This document shows, one piece after another, positions 8,900-17,114 of a stretch of 64,000 nucleotides of DNA. The stretch's first letter is position 1. Each line of letters opens with the position of its first letter. Source of the stretch: Mesobacillus selenatarsenatis SF-1 (lineage in GTDB: Bacteria > Bacillota > Bacilli > Bacillales > Cytobacillaceae); NCBI RefSeq assembly GCF_000813125.1, contig NZ_BASE01000008.1, forward strand, positions 62,001 to 126,000, read 5' to 3'. The notes beneath the pieces are model-generated. The model ran no database searches. It was not told the DNA's origin and was given only the letters and a program-made list of their open reading frames with translations. The position numbers and the translations under genes are program-made.

Positions 8900-10398
8900 A
8901 AGGGATCATGATACTAGGTACAGCTTCAGATGTTGGGAAAAGCCTGATAGCGACTGGTATTTGCCGAGCCTACGCAAATGAATGCATACGGGTAGCACCG
9001 TTTAAGTCGCAGAATATGTCCAATAACTCCTATGTGACCATAGATGGAAAAGAAATTGGCAGAGCACAGGGAATCCAGGCTGAGGCGGCCAGGACAGAGG
9101 CAACCGTAATGATGAATCCGATATTGCTGAAGCCCAGGTCGGACCAGCATTCGGAAGTCATCCTGTTTGGGAAAGCTTTGAAAACGATGTCCGGAAAGAA
9201 GTATCGGGATGCATTTTATGAACAGGGCCTAAAGGCAATCCAGACAGCCTTTGAAAATCTTGATCAGGAGTTTGAGATGATTGTGATGGAGGGTGCCGGA
9301 AGCCCTGTGGAGATTAATTTGAAAGACCGGGAGCTTGTCAACATGAAGGTAGCCGAAATTGCCGACGTACCTGCGGTACTCGTGGCGGATATTGACAGAG
9401 GCGGGGTTTTTGCCAGCATCATTGGAACTCTCGAACTGCTGACGCCTGAGGAGAGGTCGCGCGTGAAAGGGCTGATCATTAATAAATTCCGCGGTGACCT
9501 GTCATTATTCGAGGATGGGGTAAAATGGCTTGAATCTAAGACGGGCATTCCTATTCTGGGTGTACTTCCGTACATTGAAAACCATATGATTGACGGAGAG
9601 GATTCCTTATCCATTCCTGCCTCAACCTACAGAACTGGTCTGGATATTGCAGTAATAAAGCCTCCATACATTTCAAACTACAGTGATATCGAGCCTTTTT
9701 ATTTTGAAGCGGACGTCTCCATTCGCTGGGTGAGCAGACTGGATGAACTTGGACATCCTGATGCCGTTATCTTGCCTGGAACCAAGAGCACGATACGGGA
9801 TCTGCAGTATTTTAAGGCAGCGGGGTTTGACACCTGGCTCGTTCACTATGCTGAGAATGGCGGTTTTATTGCTGGAATTTGCGGTGGGTATCAAATGCTC
9901 GGCGAGAGGCTTATCGATCCATATGGAAGTGACACCGGATTGGTTTCTGCTCAGGTAAAAGGGCTGGGCATCATTCCTGCAGTCACCGCCTTTTTGCCAG
10001 ACAAGACAACGACTCGGACGGAAGCCGTGGTTCACCCGAATACAGGATTCAATCTGTCTGTTGAAGGCTATGAAATCCATCTTGGCGAAACCTTGCTATC
10101 ATCTGAATGCCAGCGGTTCTTACTTTTAAAGGACGGTAAGGAAGAAGGCTATTATGGAAAGAATGGGCGCGTAATTGGCACATACCTGCACCATCTCTTC
10201 AACAATGATGAATGGAGAAATCATTGGCTCAATTCCATTCGCAAGGCTAAAGGCGAACCAGAACGTGACCCTGTTTATATCAGCAGGCTAAAGGATCAGA
10301 AGTACGATGAATTGGCTGCCCATATCAAGCGTCATCTTGATTGGGAAGGGCTGAAGGAAATTTCTGAAAAGTGGGGAACCGGACATGAGTTGGTTTAA
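8896..10398 (+). CDS. cbiP: cobyric acid synthase CbiP
   Basis: Glutamine-dependent enzyme (500 residues) amidating four side chains of adenosylcobyrinic acid a,c-diamide. The N-terminal dethiobiotin-synthetase-like domain begins with MILGTASDVGKSLIATG, then FKSQNMSNNSYVT. The C-terminal class-I amidotransferase-like domain has the nucleophile Cys329 in GICGGYQMLG and a His in YLHHLF near 432. The ATG at 8896 overlaps the cobU stop (ATGA). An earlier in-frame ATG at 8752 would start inside cobU without a ribosome binding site. The gene is usually part of de novo synthesis, so it stands out in a salvage operon without corrin-ring genes. Confidence 0.94.
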   Translation: MKGIMILGTASDVGKSLIATGICRAYANECIRVAPFKSQNMSNNSYVTIDGKEIGRAQGIQAEAARTEATVMMNPILLKPRSDQHSEVILFGKALKTMSGKKYRDAFYEQGLKAIQTAFENLDQEFEMIVMEGAGSPVEINLKDRELVNMKVAEIADVPAVLVADIDRGGVFASIIGTLELLTPEERSRVKGLIINKFRGDLSLFEDGVKWLESKTGIPILGVLPYIENHMIDGEDSLSIPASTYRTGLDIAVIKPPYISNYSDIEPFYFEADVSIRWVSRLDELGHPDAVILPGTKSTIRDLQYFKAAGFDTWLVHYAENGGFIAGICGGYQMLGERLIDPYGSDTGLVSAQVKGLGIIPAVTAFLPDKTTTRTEAVVHPNTGFNLSVEGYEIHLGETLLSSECQRFLLLKDGKEEGYYGKNGRVIGTYLHHLFNNDEWRNHWLNSIRKAKGEPERDPVYISRLKDQKYDELAAHIKRHLDWEGLKEISEKWGTGHELV

Positions 10399-11170
10399 GG
10401 GAATTCTCATTAACTTGCAATTTTTCACGACGATTCCTATTCCTTTAGAATTGCCAATGGATAAAAAGCATTTGGAGAAAGCGATTCAGACTTTTCCTTT
10501 ACTCGGGTTACTGCAAGGCGGAATTTACGCAGGTCTGCTTTATGCCATTGTTGAATGGACACCCTTTTCATCTCTAGCGGCGGCGTTTGCCCTTTGGCTT
10601 GCAGCCATCCTTGTAACCGGAGGAATCCATCTCGACGGCTGGATTGATTCAAGTGATGCCTTTTTCTCGTACGGTGACAAAGACAAGCGTCTGGATATTA
10701 TGAAAGATCCGCGGACAGGTGCATTTGGAGTCATATCGGTAATCATTCTGTTAAGCGCAAAATTCTTCTTTATTTATGAAATAATACTGATGTTGCAGAG
10801 TGCTACTTATCTGCTAGCAATTGCTATCCCATTTCTAAGCAGGATGTTGATGGGCCTTTTGCTCCTTGTGGTAAGGCCGGCTCGAAAAGAAGGACTGGGT
10901 GCGTTGTTTAAAAATGCTTCAACAAAAAGTACGTTATGGATTTACCCTGTTTATCTTCTTTTTTTTGCCGGAGTTTCTTTTGTTAGCGATTTATATATTG
11001 GCTTTGCCAGCTATATCCTTGCTTCCTTTCTCATTTTTCTGTTCCTGCGGAAAAAAATCATTGAATGGTTTGGTGGAATGACGGGTGATACCCTTGGAGC
11101 AAGTGTCGAATTTACGGAGGTTTTGTTATGGATGACACTGTGGTTATTACATTACTTCGCCATGGGATGA
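10385..11170 (+). CDS. cobS: adenosylcobinamide-GDP ribazoletransferase CobS
   Basis: Integral membrane cobalamin synthase (261 residues) joining adenosylcobinamide-GDP with alpha-ribazole or its phosphate. The N-terminal LQFFTTIPIP, the metal-binding GGIHLDGWIDSSDAFFSYGD and KDPRTGAFG motifs, and the late GGMTGDTLGASVEF motif are all present. Six to seven hydrophobic segments are visible. The start overlaps the cbiP end by 14 bases, and the 3' end overlaps the cobC-like phosphatase by 43 bases. Confidence 0.94.
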   Translation: MSWFKGILINLQFFTTIPIPLELPMDKKHLEKAIQTFPLLGLLQGGIYAGLLYAIVEWTPFSSLAAAFALWLAAILVTGGIHLDGWIDSSDAFFSYGDKDKRLDIMKDPRTGAFGVISVIILLSAKFFFIYEIILMLQSATYLLAIAIPFLSRMLMGLLLLVVRPARKEGLGALFKNASTKSTLWIYPVYLLFFAGVSFVSDLYIGFASYILASFLIFLFLRKKIIEWFGGMTGDTLGASVEFTEVLLWMTLWLLHYFAMG

Positions 11171-11757
11171 CGGAGAAAAATAACCGCCAGGCATATCTGG
11201 GATGGACCGATTCACCTTTGATTCCGGCGCAGGTTTTCCCAGAGTTTCCTGTTTGCTATAACCGAATTTATACAAGTGACCTGGGAAGATGCAGAGAAAC
11301 CGCGAAGACTCTTTTCCCTCAAGAAACTCCAATACTTATGCCAGAGTTCAGGGAACTGAATTTTGGCGTTTGGGAAGGTCAAACTTATGAACAGCTCAAG
11401 GACCAGCCAGTGTATCAAAAGTGGCTTGCTGAACCTTTCAAGGTCACACCTCCGAACGGAGAATCGTTTGCTGTATTTTCTCATCGGGTGGAGGAAGGAT
11501 GGCGGAAATTAACCGAGGAGATTCTGGACCTAGGATCAAAAAGTTCAGCGTTGGTGACTCACGGTGGAGTTATCCGTTATTTATTGGCCCGATATGCTGC
11601 TGAAAAGAAAGATTTTTGGGAATGGAGAATTCCATATGGCCATGGATATAAATTAATGTGGGACATCGAAGCATTAAGGAGGGGTGAACGTTGCATTTCG
11701 TTACAGGAGGAGCATTTAACGGCAAATCAAAATGGGTCAGGGAGCAATATCAGCTAA
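11128..11757 (+). CDS. cobC: alpha-ribazole phosphatase (CobC-like)
   Basis: A histidine-phosphatase-fold enzyme (209 residues) expected to remove the phosphate from alpha-ribazole-5'-phosphate or adenosylcobalamin-phosphate. The catalytic LLRHGMTEKNN motif is at residues 9-19, FGVWEGQTYEQL follows, and the second His is in LVTHGGVIRYLL. It begins inside cobS and runs 67 bases into the next gene, which indicates tight translational coupling. Assignment to CobC rather than phosphoglycerate mutase rests on context. A second phosphatase of the same family ends the operon (13969). Confidence 0.88.
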   Translation: MDDTVVITLLRHGMTEKNNRQAYLGWTDSPLIPAQVFPEFPVCYNRIYTSDLGRCRETAKTLFPQETPILMPEFRELNFGVWEGQTYEQLKDQPVYQKWLAEPFKVTPPNGESFAVFSHRVEEGWRKLTEEILDLGSKSSALVTHGGVIRYLLARYAAEKKDFWEWRIPYGHGYKLMWDIEALRRGERCISLQEEHLTANQNGSGSNIS

Positions 11758-12119
11758 ATGAGACCGAGCACTCTTGGCATTCAGCCTATCAAAAAGACCC
11801 CATTCTTGAGCCTGATAATGAGAAAATCGTCGTTTTCGAAGGCTTGGAAGTCTGGCTCAGGGAATCGGCTGTGAGCATAAGTTTGGATGAGACTCGGCAG
11901 AAATGGCAGTCATTAATCCAGAAATGGCTTGAGTGGGAAAATCAGGACAGTCAGCGGAAAGTCATTTTAATCGGCTGTGATATCTCAAAAGGAATTGTTC
12001 CGATGGTATCTGAGGACCGCAGGTGGCGCGACATTACCGGGTGGATCTACCAGGATATTATGTCTGTTGCTGAGCGGGCAGATGTAATATGGTATGGTAT
12101 CAGCCAAAAACTAAAATAA
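11691..12119 (+). CDS. second, short CobU-like P-loop protein
   Basis: This 142-residue protein starts at TTG 11691 behind AAGGAGGGG, inside the preceding phosphatase gene. It keeps the CobU P-loop (TGGAFNGKSKWV) and the CobU-like C-terminus (RRWRDITGWIYQDIMSVAERADVIWYGI). It is about 50 residues shorter than the CobU at 8318 and lacks a recognisable RHQ guanylylation motif. It may retain only kinase or nucleotide-binding activity, or act in regulation; which one is open. Bacillaceae cobalamin operons often carry such a paralogue, in my recollection. Confidence 0.75.
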   Translation: MHFVTGGAFNGKSKWVREQYQLNETEHSWHSAYQKDPILEPDNEKIVVFEGLEVWLRESAVSISLDETRQKWQSLIQKWLEWENQDSQRKVILIGCDISKGIVPMVSEDRRWRDITGWIYQDIMSVAERADVIWYGISQKLK

Positions 12120-12132
12120 AGGAGAATGGACG

Positions 12133-12717
12133 ATGAGATTATATACGCGGACAGGCGATAAAGGAAAAACGAGCATAATCGGAGGCAGGGTTGAAAAAGA
12201 TGATATTCGGGTTGAAGCATATGGAACCGTGGATGAAGTCAACTGTTTTGTCGGCCAGGCTGTAACCCAGCTAGATCCGTCGATTTTTCAGGATGTACTA
12301 GAAGACCTTGAAAAAATCCAACACGAACTGTTTGACTGTGGCGGAGACTTAGCGAATGTGAAAAAGTCGAGGGAACTTAAGTTGACAAAGGATTCAATTG
12401 AGTATCTTGAAAAGAAAATTGATGAGCTGATTGTTGAAGCTCCTGAGCTTGAAAGATTCATTTTACCGGGAGGCGCCCCTGCTGCAGCTTCGATCCATAT
12501 TGCCCGCACGGTTACGAGAAGAGCTGAAAGATTGGTTGTTTCATTGTTGAAGGCTGATCCAGAAGTTTCAGAAACTGCACTGCATTTTTTAAATAGATTG
12601 TCTGATTATTTCTTTGCTCTCGCAAGAGTGATCAATTACCGTCTAAACCTCAAGGATGTTGAATATGTCCGCAGCGGAAGAGTTTTCAGAGAAGGAAAAC
12701 GCAAGGGGGAAAAATAG
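12133..12717 (+). CDS. pduO: PduO-type ATP:cob(I)alamin adenosyltransferase
   Basis: Transfers the adenosyl group of ATP to cob(I)alamin or cob(I)inamide, forming the coenzyme. At 194 residues it has the full PduO N-terminal ATP-binding motif (YTRTGDKGKTSIIGG), RVEAYGTVDEVN, and the C-terminal ARTVTRRAERLV and LNRLSDYFFALAR motifs. It has AAAGGAG and its own ATG at 12133, 13 bases after the previous gene. CbiB, CobU and CobS act on adenosylated corrinoids, so this enzyme logically sits in the operon. Confidence 0.94.
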   Translation: MRLYTRTGDKGKTSIIGGRVEKDDIRVEAYGTVDEVNCFVGQAVTQLDPSIFQDVLEDLEKIQHELFDCGGDLANVKKSRELKLTKDSIEYLEKKIDELIVEAPELERFILPGGAPAAASIHIARTVTRRAERLVVSLLKADPEVSETALHFLNRLSDYFFALARVINYRLNLKDVEYVRSGRVFREGKRKGEK

Positions 12718-12718
12718 A

Positions 12719-13210
12719 GTGAAGAGTAGGAAGATGTCCTGGATGGCCATGTTTATCGCCCTTTCAGCTGTTGGGGCTTCTATCAAAATACCCGCCGTCA
12801 TTGGAAGTGTGGCATTGGATTCCTTTCCAGCATTGTTGGCAGCTGGCTTGTTGGGTGGACCTGCTGGTGCGGCAGCCGGCGGGCTTGGCCATTTGCTTTC
12901 GGCTATAATCGGCGGAATGCCGCTCGGCCCACTTCATTTATTAGTTGCTGGCGAGATGGCTCTGTTGGCCTATCTGTTTGCGTTGTTGTATAAAAATGGT
13001 AAACGTTGGTCAGCTGGTGTATTATTTATCATGGGAAATAGCTTCGCTGCTCCGCTTCCTTTTATCTTTTTAATGGGTAAGTCTTTTTATCTGGCAATTG
13101 TGCCATCCCTTTTTGCAGGCTCATTATTAAATACTTTACTCGCTCTCATTGTTTTACCTAGGATTGTAAAATTGCTGGAACACAGCCTTCCGTTATCAAG
13201 AGAGACATAG
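12719..13210 (+). CDS. cblT: ECF-type S component, likely alpha-ribazole transporter CblT
   Basis: A small hydrophobic protein (163 residues, about five to six membrane segments) with the substrate-binding-component look of ECF transporters (AMFIALSAVGASIKIP, ALLAAGLLGGPAGAAAGGLGHLLSA). I place the start at GTG 12719, two bases after the pduO stop and nine after AAGGGGGA; an ATG further upstream lies inside pduO. Its position directly before a CblS-like kinase matches the CblT/CblS pair described for Listeria and Geobacillus, which import and phosphorylate alpha-ribazole. The substrate is inferred from that pairing. No ECF ATPase or T component is adjacent. Confidence 0.8.
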   Translation: MKSRKMSWMAMFIALSAVGASIKIPAVIGSVALDSFPALLAAGLLGGPAGAAAGGLGHLLSAIIGGMPLGPLHLLVAGEMALLAYLFALLYKNGKRWSAGVLFIMGNSFAAPLPFIFLMGKSFYLAIVPSLFAGSLLNTLLALIVLPRIVKLLEHSLPLSRET

Positions 13211-13244
13211 ATAGTGATTACAAATCTTGAAGGAGGGCATTTCA

Positions 13245-13964
13245 TTGAGAGACATATTAATGATTCCTTTAACTGGAAATGAAAATCTGGTTATTGCGAG
13301 TGACAATAGTGGCTCAATCGGCTTGAAGGAGTGGGATGCGGTTCAAGTCCCTTATGAAACCGTTGCTTACTATTCTTTCAGAGTCGCAGTAATGGAGTGT
13401 ATGAGCGCCGGTGCCGAGCCAATTGCTGTCACGCTGCAGAACTTCTGCGGTGAAGATGCCTGGGACGTCCTTTTAAAAGGAATAAAACAGGGCATAGCTG
13501 AACTGGGGAAGCCGAATATAAGCATCACGGGAAGCACGGAAAGTAATTTTTCCATGAATCAGTCGGCTGTTGGTATAACTGTAATCGGGAAAACAAGAGG
13601 CAGAAAAGCAGTTGATCAGCTGACCTTCACCAATCAAACCAATATTGCAGTTATTGGCCGTCCGCTTGTGGGGCAAGAAGTAGTCGAGAGGGAAGCTGAG
13701 GTTGTCCCGTTAGCTGTATTTGAACGGATTTGCGGGCTTCAATCTGTTGCGACGATGCCGGTTGGCTCGAAAGGCATTCTCTTTGAACTTAATAGCCTTT
13801 TTGCAGATATACATTTTACTGAGGAAAATTTGGTTTCAAATCTTAATCTGTCAAAGTCTTCAGGGCCATCAACCTGTTTTATTGCTGTCTATCCGGAAAG
13901 TATGCAGTTAAAGCTGATTTCCGAGGCAGGCGGGTACTATCATGAAATCCATTATTTGGGGTGA
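13245..13964 (+). CDS. cblS: alpha-ribazole kinase CblS (AIR-synthase/ThiL-like fold)
   Basis: A 239-residue cytoplasmic protein of the AIR synthase/ThiL superfamily, expected to phosphorylate alpha-ribazole and so bypass CobT. The best start is TTG 13245, eight bases after AAGGAGGG; an upstream in-frame TTG at 13227 overlaps that site. NLVIASDNSGSIG near the N-terminus is the metal/ATP-binding Asp motif of this fold. MECMSAGAEPIAVTLQNF and SITGSTESNF follow the same scaffold. ThiL proper acts in thiamine synthesis; the operon context and cblT neighbour argue for CblS. Confidence 0.82.
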   Translation: MRDILMIPLTGNENLVIASDNSGSIGLKEWDAVQVPYETVAYYSFRVAVMECMSAGAEPIAVTLQNFCGEDAWDVLLKGIKQGIAELGKPNISITGSTESNFSMNQSAVGITVIGKTRGRKAVDQLTFTNQTNIAVIGRPLVGQEVVEREAEVVPLAVFERICGLQSVATMPVGSKGILFELNSLFADIHFTEENLVSNLNLSKSSGPSTCFIAVYPESMQLKLISEAGGYYHEIHYLG

Positions 13965-13968
13965 GAAC

Positions 13969-14577
13969 GTGCTTCAATTATATGTAATCAGACATGGCGA
14001 AACGGAATGGAATAAAGAGAAAAGAAGCCAGGGCCGCCTGGATTCGGCACTTACGGTTAAGGGGATAGAAGATGCGCGCTCATTGGGTGAACGACTTAAA
14101 GATACCGAGTTCTGCCAGATCATTTCTTCACCAAGCGGCCGAACGTTGGAAACAGCAACACTTGTAAAAAGGGAGCGGCAAATTCCTTTGACTACAGATG
14201 ACAGGCTGATGGAGATTGATCTTGGTCACTGGCAAGGGAAAACGGATTCCGATGTTAGAGAACAATTTCCGGAATCATACGATGCCTACTGGAACGAACC
14301 GGAAGCCTTTGCTGGTGAAGGTGGAGAAACGTTTTTACAAGTCCAGGAAAGATTGTTGGAGTTCTTAGAAGATCTGCAAAGGAAGTTCAAAGAGGGAAAT
14401 GTACTGATTGTTACGCATGGAGTCGTCATCAAGACTCTTTACCTTCTTTGCCGAGATGCTTCCATAAAGCAATTGTGGGACCCGCCATTTATTCATGGTA
14501 CAAGCTTAACGATTTTAACAATCGAGAATGGAAAAAAAGAGCTCCATCTTGAAGCATGTATATCACATTGTTCCTGA
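13969..14577 (+). CDS. second histidine phosphatase of the cobalamin operon
   Basis: A 202-residue histidine phosphatase with YVIRHGETEWNKEK at the N-terminus, IDLGHWQGKTDSDV in the middle and the second catalytic His in IVTHGVVIKTLY. GTG 13969 lies four bases after the cblS stop and just behind GGGGTGAG, so I prefer it to the ATG at 13942 inside cblS. It may be the true alpha-ribazole phosphatase while the copy at 11128 acts on another phosphate, or they may be redundant. It closes the operon; only a weak hairpin follows. Confidence 0.85.
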   Translation: MLQLYVIRHGETEWNKEKRSQGRLDSALTVKGIEDARSLGERLKDTEFCQIISSPSGRTLETATLVKRERQIPLTTDDRLMEIDLGHWQGKTDSDVREQFPESYDAYWNEPEAFAGEGGETFLQVQERLLEFLEDLQRKFKEGNVLIVTHGVVIKTLYLLCRDASIKQLWDPPFIHGTSLTILTIENGKKELHLEACISHCS

Positions 14578-14660
14578 TGGGTGTGACTTTTCTTATACTG
14601 CTTCGTAAACCCTTTATGCTATGTTAACAGTGTTAATTAAGACATAAAGGAGTTTTTCTC

Positions 14661-14900
14661 ATGAGCTGTGGATGTTCTAGATTAGAAGATGGCAAAGCAA
14701 TTGTTGACCATGTGAAGAGTAAAGGTAAGGAAAAAATAAAGCCACGCGTCGCGCACCAGATCGCATGTGAATGCGGAGAAATGTTCACGATGGAAGCTGT
14801 AATCACAAACTGCCCAAGCTGCGGCATGACATACGGCGTCACACCATGCAGTTCCGGGGATATCAATAAGGTAAAAGCAGCCGGAATTCAATATGCATGA
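14661..14900 (+). CDS. small cysteine-rich (zinc-ribbon-like) protein
   Basis: A 79-residue protein with AAAGGAG before its ATG and its own terminator. Cysteines come in pairs: CGC at the N-terminus, CECG at 36-39, CPSC near 52-55 and a final C. CECG plus CPSC suggests a four-cysteine zinc ribbon. I do not recognise a named family, so the function is unknown. Confidence 0.75.
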   Translation: MSCGCSRLEDGKAIVDHVKSKGKEKIKPRVAHQIACECGEMFTMEAVITNCPSCGMTYGVTPCSSGDINKVKAAGIQYA

Positions 14901-14906
14901 TAAAAA

Positions 14907-14936
14907 AATCTCTCGAGATGTCGAGGGATTTTTTTG
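14907..14936 (+). terminator. intrinsic terminator
   Basis: The stem AATCTCTCGA / TCGAGGGATT with a GATG loop is followed by seven T. It ends the small zinc-ribbon-like gene. Confidence 0.88.
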
Positions 14937-15035
14937 TTGGGTTTTGGACGGGAATCCTGATAAATTGGATGAAGTTGTATGAATTATACGCAGTAAACTG
15001 CTACTGGTGGTTAATGTCCTCTCATCAATAGGATA

Positions 15036-15215
15036 TTAGATCGCTGATTCTGATTCATCAACTAGTGCAAAATGAGTTTTAAAAACGGTATGCCTTTTAC
15101 CAAGTTTGTTGGTCACTATATAAGTTGTGTCAAACTCTCTGTCCACATCATATTTATCACCTACGTTGAATTCCAACTCTAAACCTTCGTTATTGATGCA
15201 AATGACTTTTCTCAT
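15036..15215 (-). CDS. small conserved hypothetical protein
   Basis: A 59-residue protein read on the minus strand. ATG at 15215 follows AGGAGG at good spacing; an open extension to 15260 lacks a ribosome binding site. The sequence (MRKVICINNEGLELEFNVGDKYDV and TYIVTNKLGKRHTVFKTHFALV) looks like a compact beta-barrel protein without membrane segments. Function unknown. Confidence 0.65.
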   Translation of the reverse strand: MRKVICINNEGLELEFNVGDKYDVDREFDTTYIVTNKLGKRHTVFKTHFALVDESESAI

Positions 15216-15349
15216 AATTATCCTCCTGGAATTGAATCCTTGTTTTATATTCATTCGCATGGAGTGTATTTTTTATGTCTTTATTTTAGAGTAGGAGACC
15301 GTTTGTAACTTAAATGAAAAATTCGTAAAAATCGAAGATAATTTCCAGT

Positions 15350-15460
15350 TTGCGAAAAAAGGGTTGTTTTTGCGAATAAAATCATTTTTTGCAAAAAAGT
15401 CATTTTTTGCGAATAACTTCCGGTTATTAGCGAATAAAAGTTCCCGCCGCGCAAATAGGT
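15350..15460. repeat. irregular short tandem repeats, TTTTTGCGAATAA type
   Basis: About six degenerate units built around TTTTTGCGAATAAAATCA recur every 17-20 bases just upstream of the DUF4145 gene. Units begin near 15350, 15368, 15385, 15402, 15427 and 15447. Short reading frames on both strands here are low-complexity translations of the repeat and are not called. Confidence 0.6.
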
Positions 15461-15542
15461 GGTCTTCCATTTTCCGGTTTAAGCTAAAAAGAGACTATTA
15501 TTATGATAAAATCTTAGAAGACTACAATCGGGGGACCAATTT

Positions 15543-17075
15543 ATGAATACAAATACATACTTTTATCAGTTTTTAGAGCCGATTTCAAAGGAATTGGCAT
15601 TGCTGGCTAAGGAATTAGATAATAGTATCTTTTCCAGCCCGAGAACGATGCTGACTCATTCACGGGTGTTTATTGAAAATATCTTGCAGCAGGTAACGAA
15701 AGCAGAGGGGATGCCAGAGGACCCACGGACTGGTTTGAAGGAACGGCTAGATCTGCTTAATGATCAGGGTTATTTGATTCCTGAGATTCGCGATGCGCTG
15801 CATTTGGTACGTAGAATGGGAAACCAGGCGGCACATGATGCGCGGATGTTCCGCTTCTCAGAGGCGCTTTTATCATGGGAAGCCTTGTATAGCATTGTGA
15901 AATGGTATGTTGAGGTGTACGGTCCTGTGGATGTAACTGTGCCGGAATATCAGGATCCTTCTCCCCAGGCAGAAAAAACGTTTGATATGTCTGAGCTTGA
16001 GGTCAGGTTGAAGGGTTTGGAGGATCTGTTGAAAAATCCTCCGCAACAAGCAGAAACTCCAGCGAAAGCAGAGGTTGCAGCGGCTGTTGCTTCTCCTGCA
16101 GTTGAAGTTCAGGAAACGCCTGGTTTTACACCAATCCGGACGATCACTTATAAAGGAAGGTCACTTGAGATTCCTTATTTCCTGCGGGATGCGTTTCTAT
16201 TGCCGCAGCGATTTGATAAATCGGAAACTTTTCTGATTCGTCTTGGTGCTGAACAAGAAGCACGGATCATGAGTGAGCTCCCAGGTGATCTCGACGGCCT
16301 GCACAAGAATGTGAAGCGTTATAACGAGAAGAATGATGAGCAATTTTTCGAAGAGCTTGGAACCTTTATTGAAGAGGAGAAAGTTCGCAGAAACCTGACA
16401 TTAAAGCGTCAAGGGGAGTTGTTCTTCTTTTACAAAGCGAGTCATATTGTTGTGACGGAAGAATTGAAAAAGGTTCCGTTAACTGCTGAGGATTTCACGG
16501 GTATTCCAAGTTTGCTAAGGCAATTGAATGAGGACCAGATTTACACAGTTGGCCAGCTGCCAATGGAGCTGGTGATTTTAGCGAAGTATGCCAATGTTGG
16601 AGTAGGGACTGTTGAAAAATTGTTCGACCAGCTGAAGGCAAAGGTAACAGACAAGTCCGTGCATGCTGATGACGACACTTCAACAGAGCGGAAAAGCTTC
16701 AAGAAGTGGGAATCTTTATATGTAAAAGTAAAGATGAATGGCTGTCAATCTATTATTGAGGGCTCTAGCGTTCCTGCGATCTGGAAGGAAGCCTTGAAAT
16801 GGATCGAAGACAATCGTCTTCCTTTGTACGATCTGGTAAAAGCGGGGATCATCCTAGGGTCTACCGATAATGGCAAGCGTTATGGTATTGCTCTCCAGCC
16901 AATCCATCCAGATCAAAGACCATTTACGCAGCTTCATACCTATCAGTCTCAACTTACAGGTGAAGTATATTATCTAGAAACGAAAATTAATCCTAAGTCG
17001 GGCCTTGAGACACTGGGGAAAGTCTTGACGCGTCTGGGTGTTGAGGTGGATATACCTTTATTGAAGGGTAAATAG
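15543..17075 (+). CDS. DUF4145 domain-containing protein with helix-hairpin-helix-like segment
   Basis: A soluble 510-residue protein. Residues 1-130 match the DUF4145 pattern (NSIFSSPRTMLTHSRVFIE, DLLNDQGYLIPE, LVRRMGNQAAHDARMF), an all-helical domain also found at the N-terminus of type I restriction HsdR subunits and in other DNA-related proteins. A low-complexity Ala/Glu linker follows at about 165-195. Residues 330-370 (LLRQLNEDQIYTVGQLPME then YANVGVGTVEKLFDQL) resemble a helix-hairpin-helix. No helicase or nuclease motif is seen. It is monocistronic and ends at a strong terminator. A DNA-related role is inference only. Confidence 0.75.
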   Translation: MNTNTYFYQFLEPISKELALLAKELDNSIFSSPRTMLTHSRVFIENILQQVTKAEGMPEDPRTGLKERLDLLNDQGYLIPEIRDALHLVRRMGNQAAHDARMFRFSEALLSWEALYSIVKWYVEVYGPVDVTVPEYQDPSPQAEKTFDMSELEVRLKGLEDLLKNPPQQAETPAKAEVAAAVASPAVEVQETPGFTPIRTITYKGRSLEIPYFLRDAFLLPQRFDKSETFLIRLGAEQEARIMSELPGDLDGLHKNVKRYNEKNDEQFFEELGTFIEEEKVRRNLTLKRQGELFFFYKASHIVVTEELKKVPLTAEDFTGIPSLLRQLNEDQIYTVGQLPMELVILAKYANVGVGTVEKLFDQLKAKVTDKSVHADDDTSTERKSFKKWESLYVKVKMNGCQSIIEGSSVPAIWKEALKWIEDNRLPLYDLVKAGIILGSTDNGKRYGIALQPIHPDQRPFTQLHTYQSQLTGEVYYLETKINPKSGLETLGKVLTRLGVEVDIPLLKGK

Positions 17076-17082
17076 AAATGCC

Positions 17083-17112
17083 AAATGCCGTGCAGTCGCC
17101 ACGGCATTTTTG
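17083..17112 (+). terminator. intrinsic terminator after DUF4145 gene
   Basis: The stem AATGCCGTG / CACGGCATT with a 7-nt loop is followed by TTT. It lies between converging genes. Confidence 0.85.
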
Positions 17113-17114
17113 GC

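Noticed and set aside
14560-14600. Terminator at the end of the cobalamin operon
   Set aside because: Only TCACA/TGTGA pairs with a large loop and a weak T-tract; not convincing.
15273-15546. Short frames on both strands over the GCGAATAA repeats
   Set aside because: Low-complexity translation of the tandem repeats (for example FFAKNDFFAKNDF) with no start signals.
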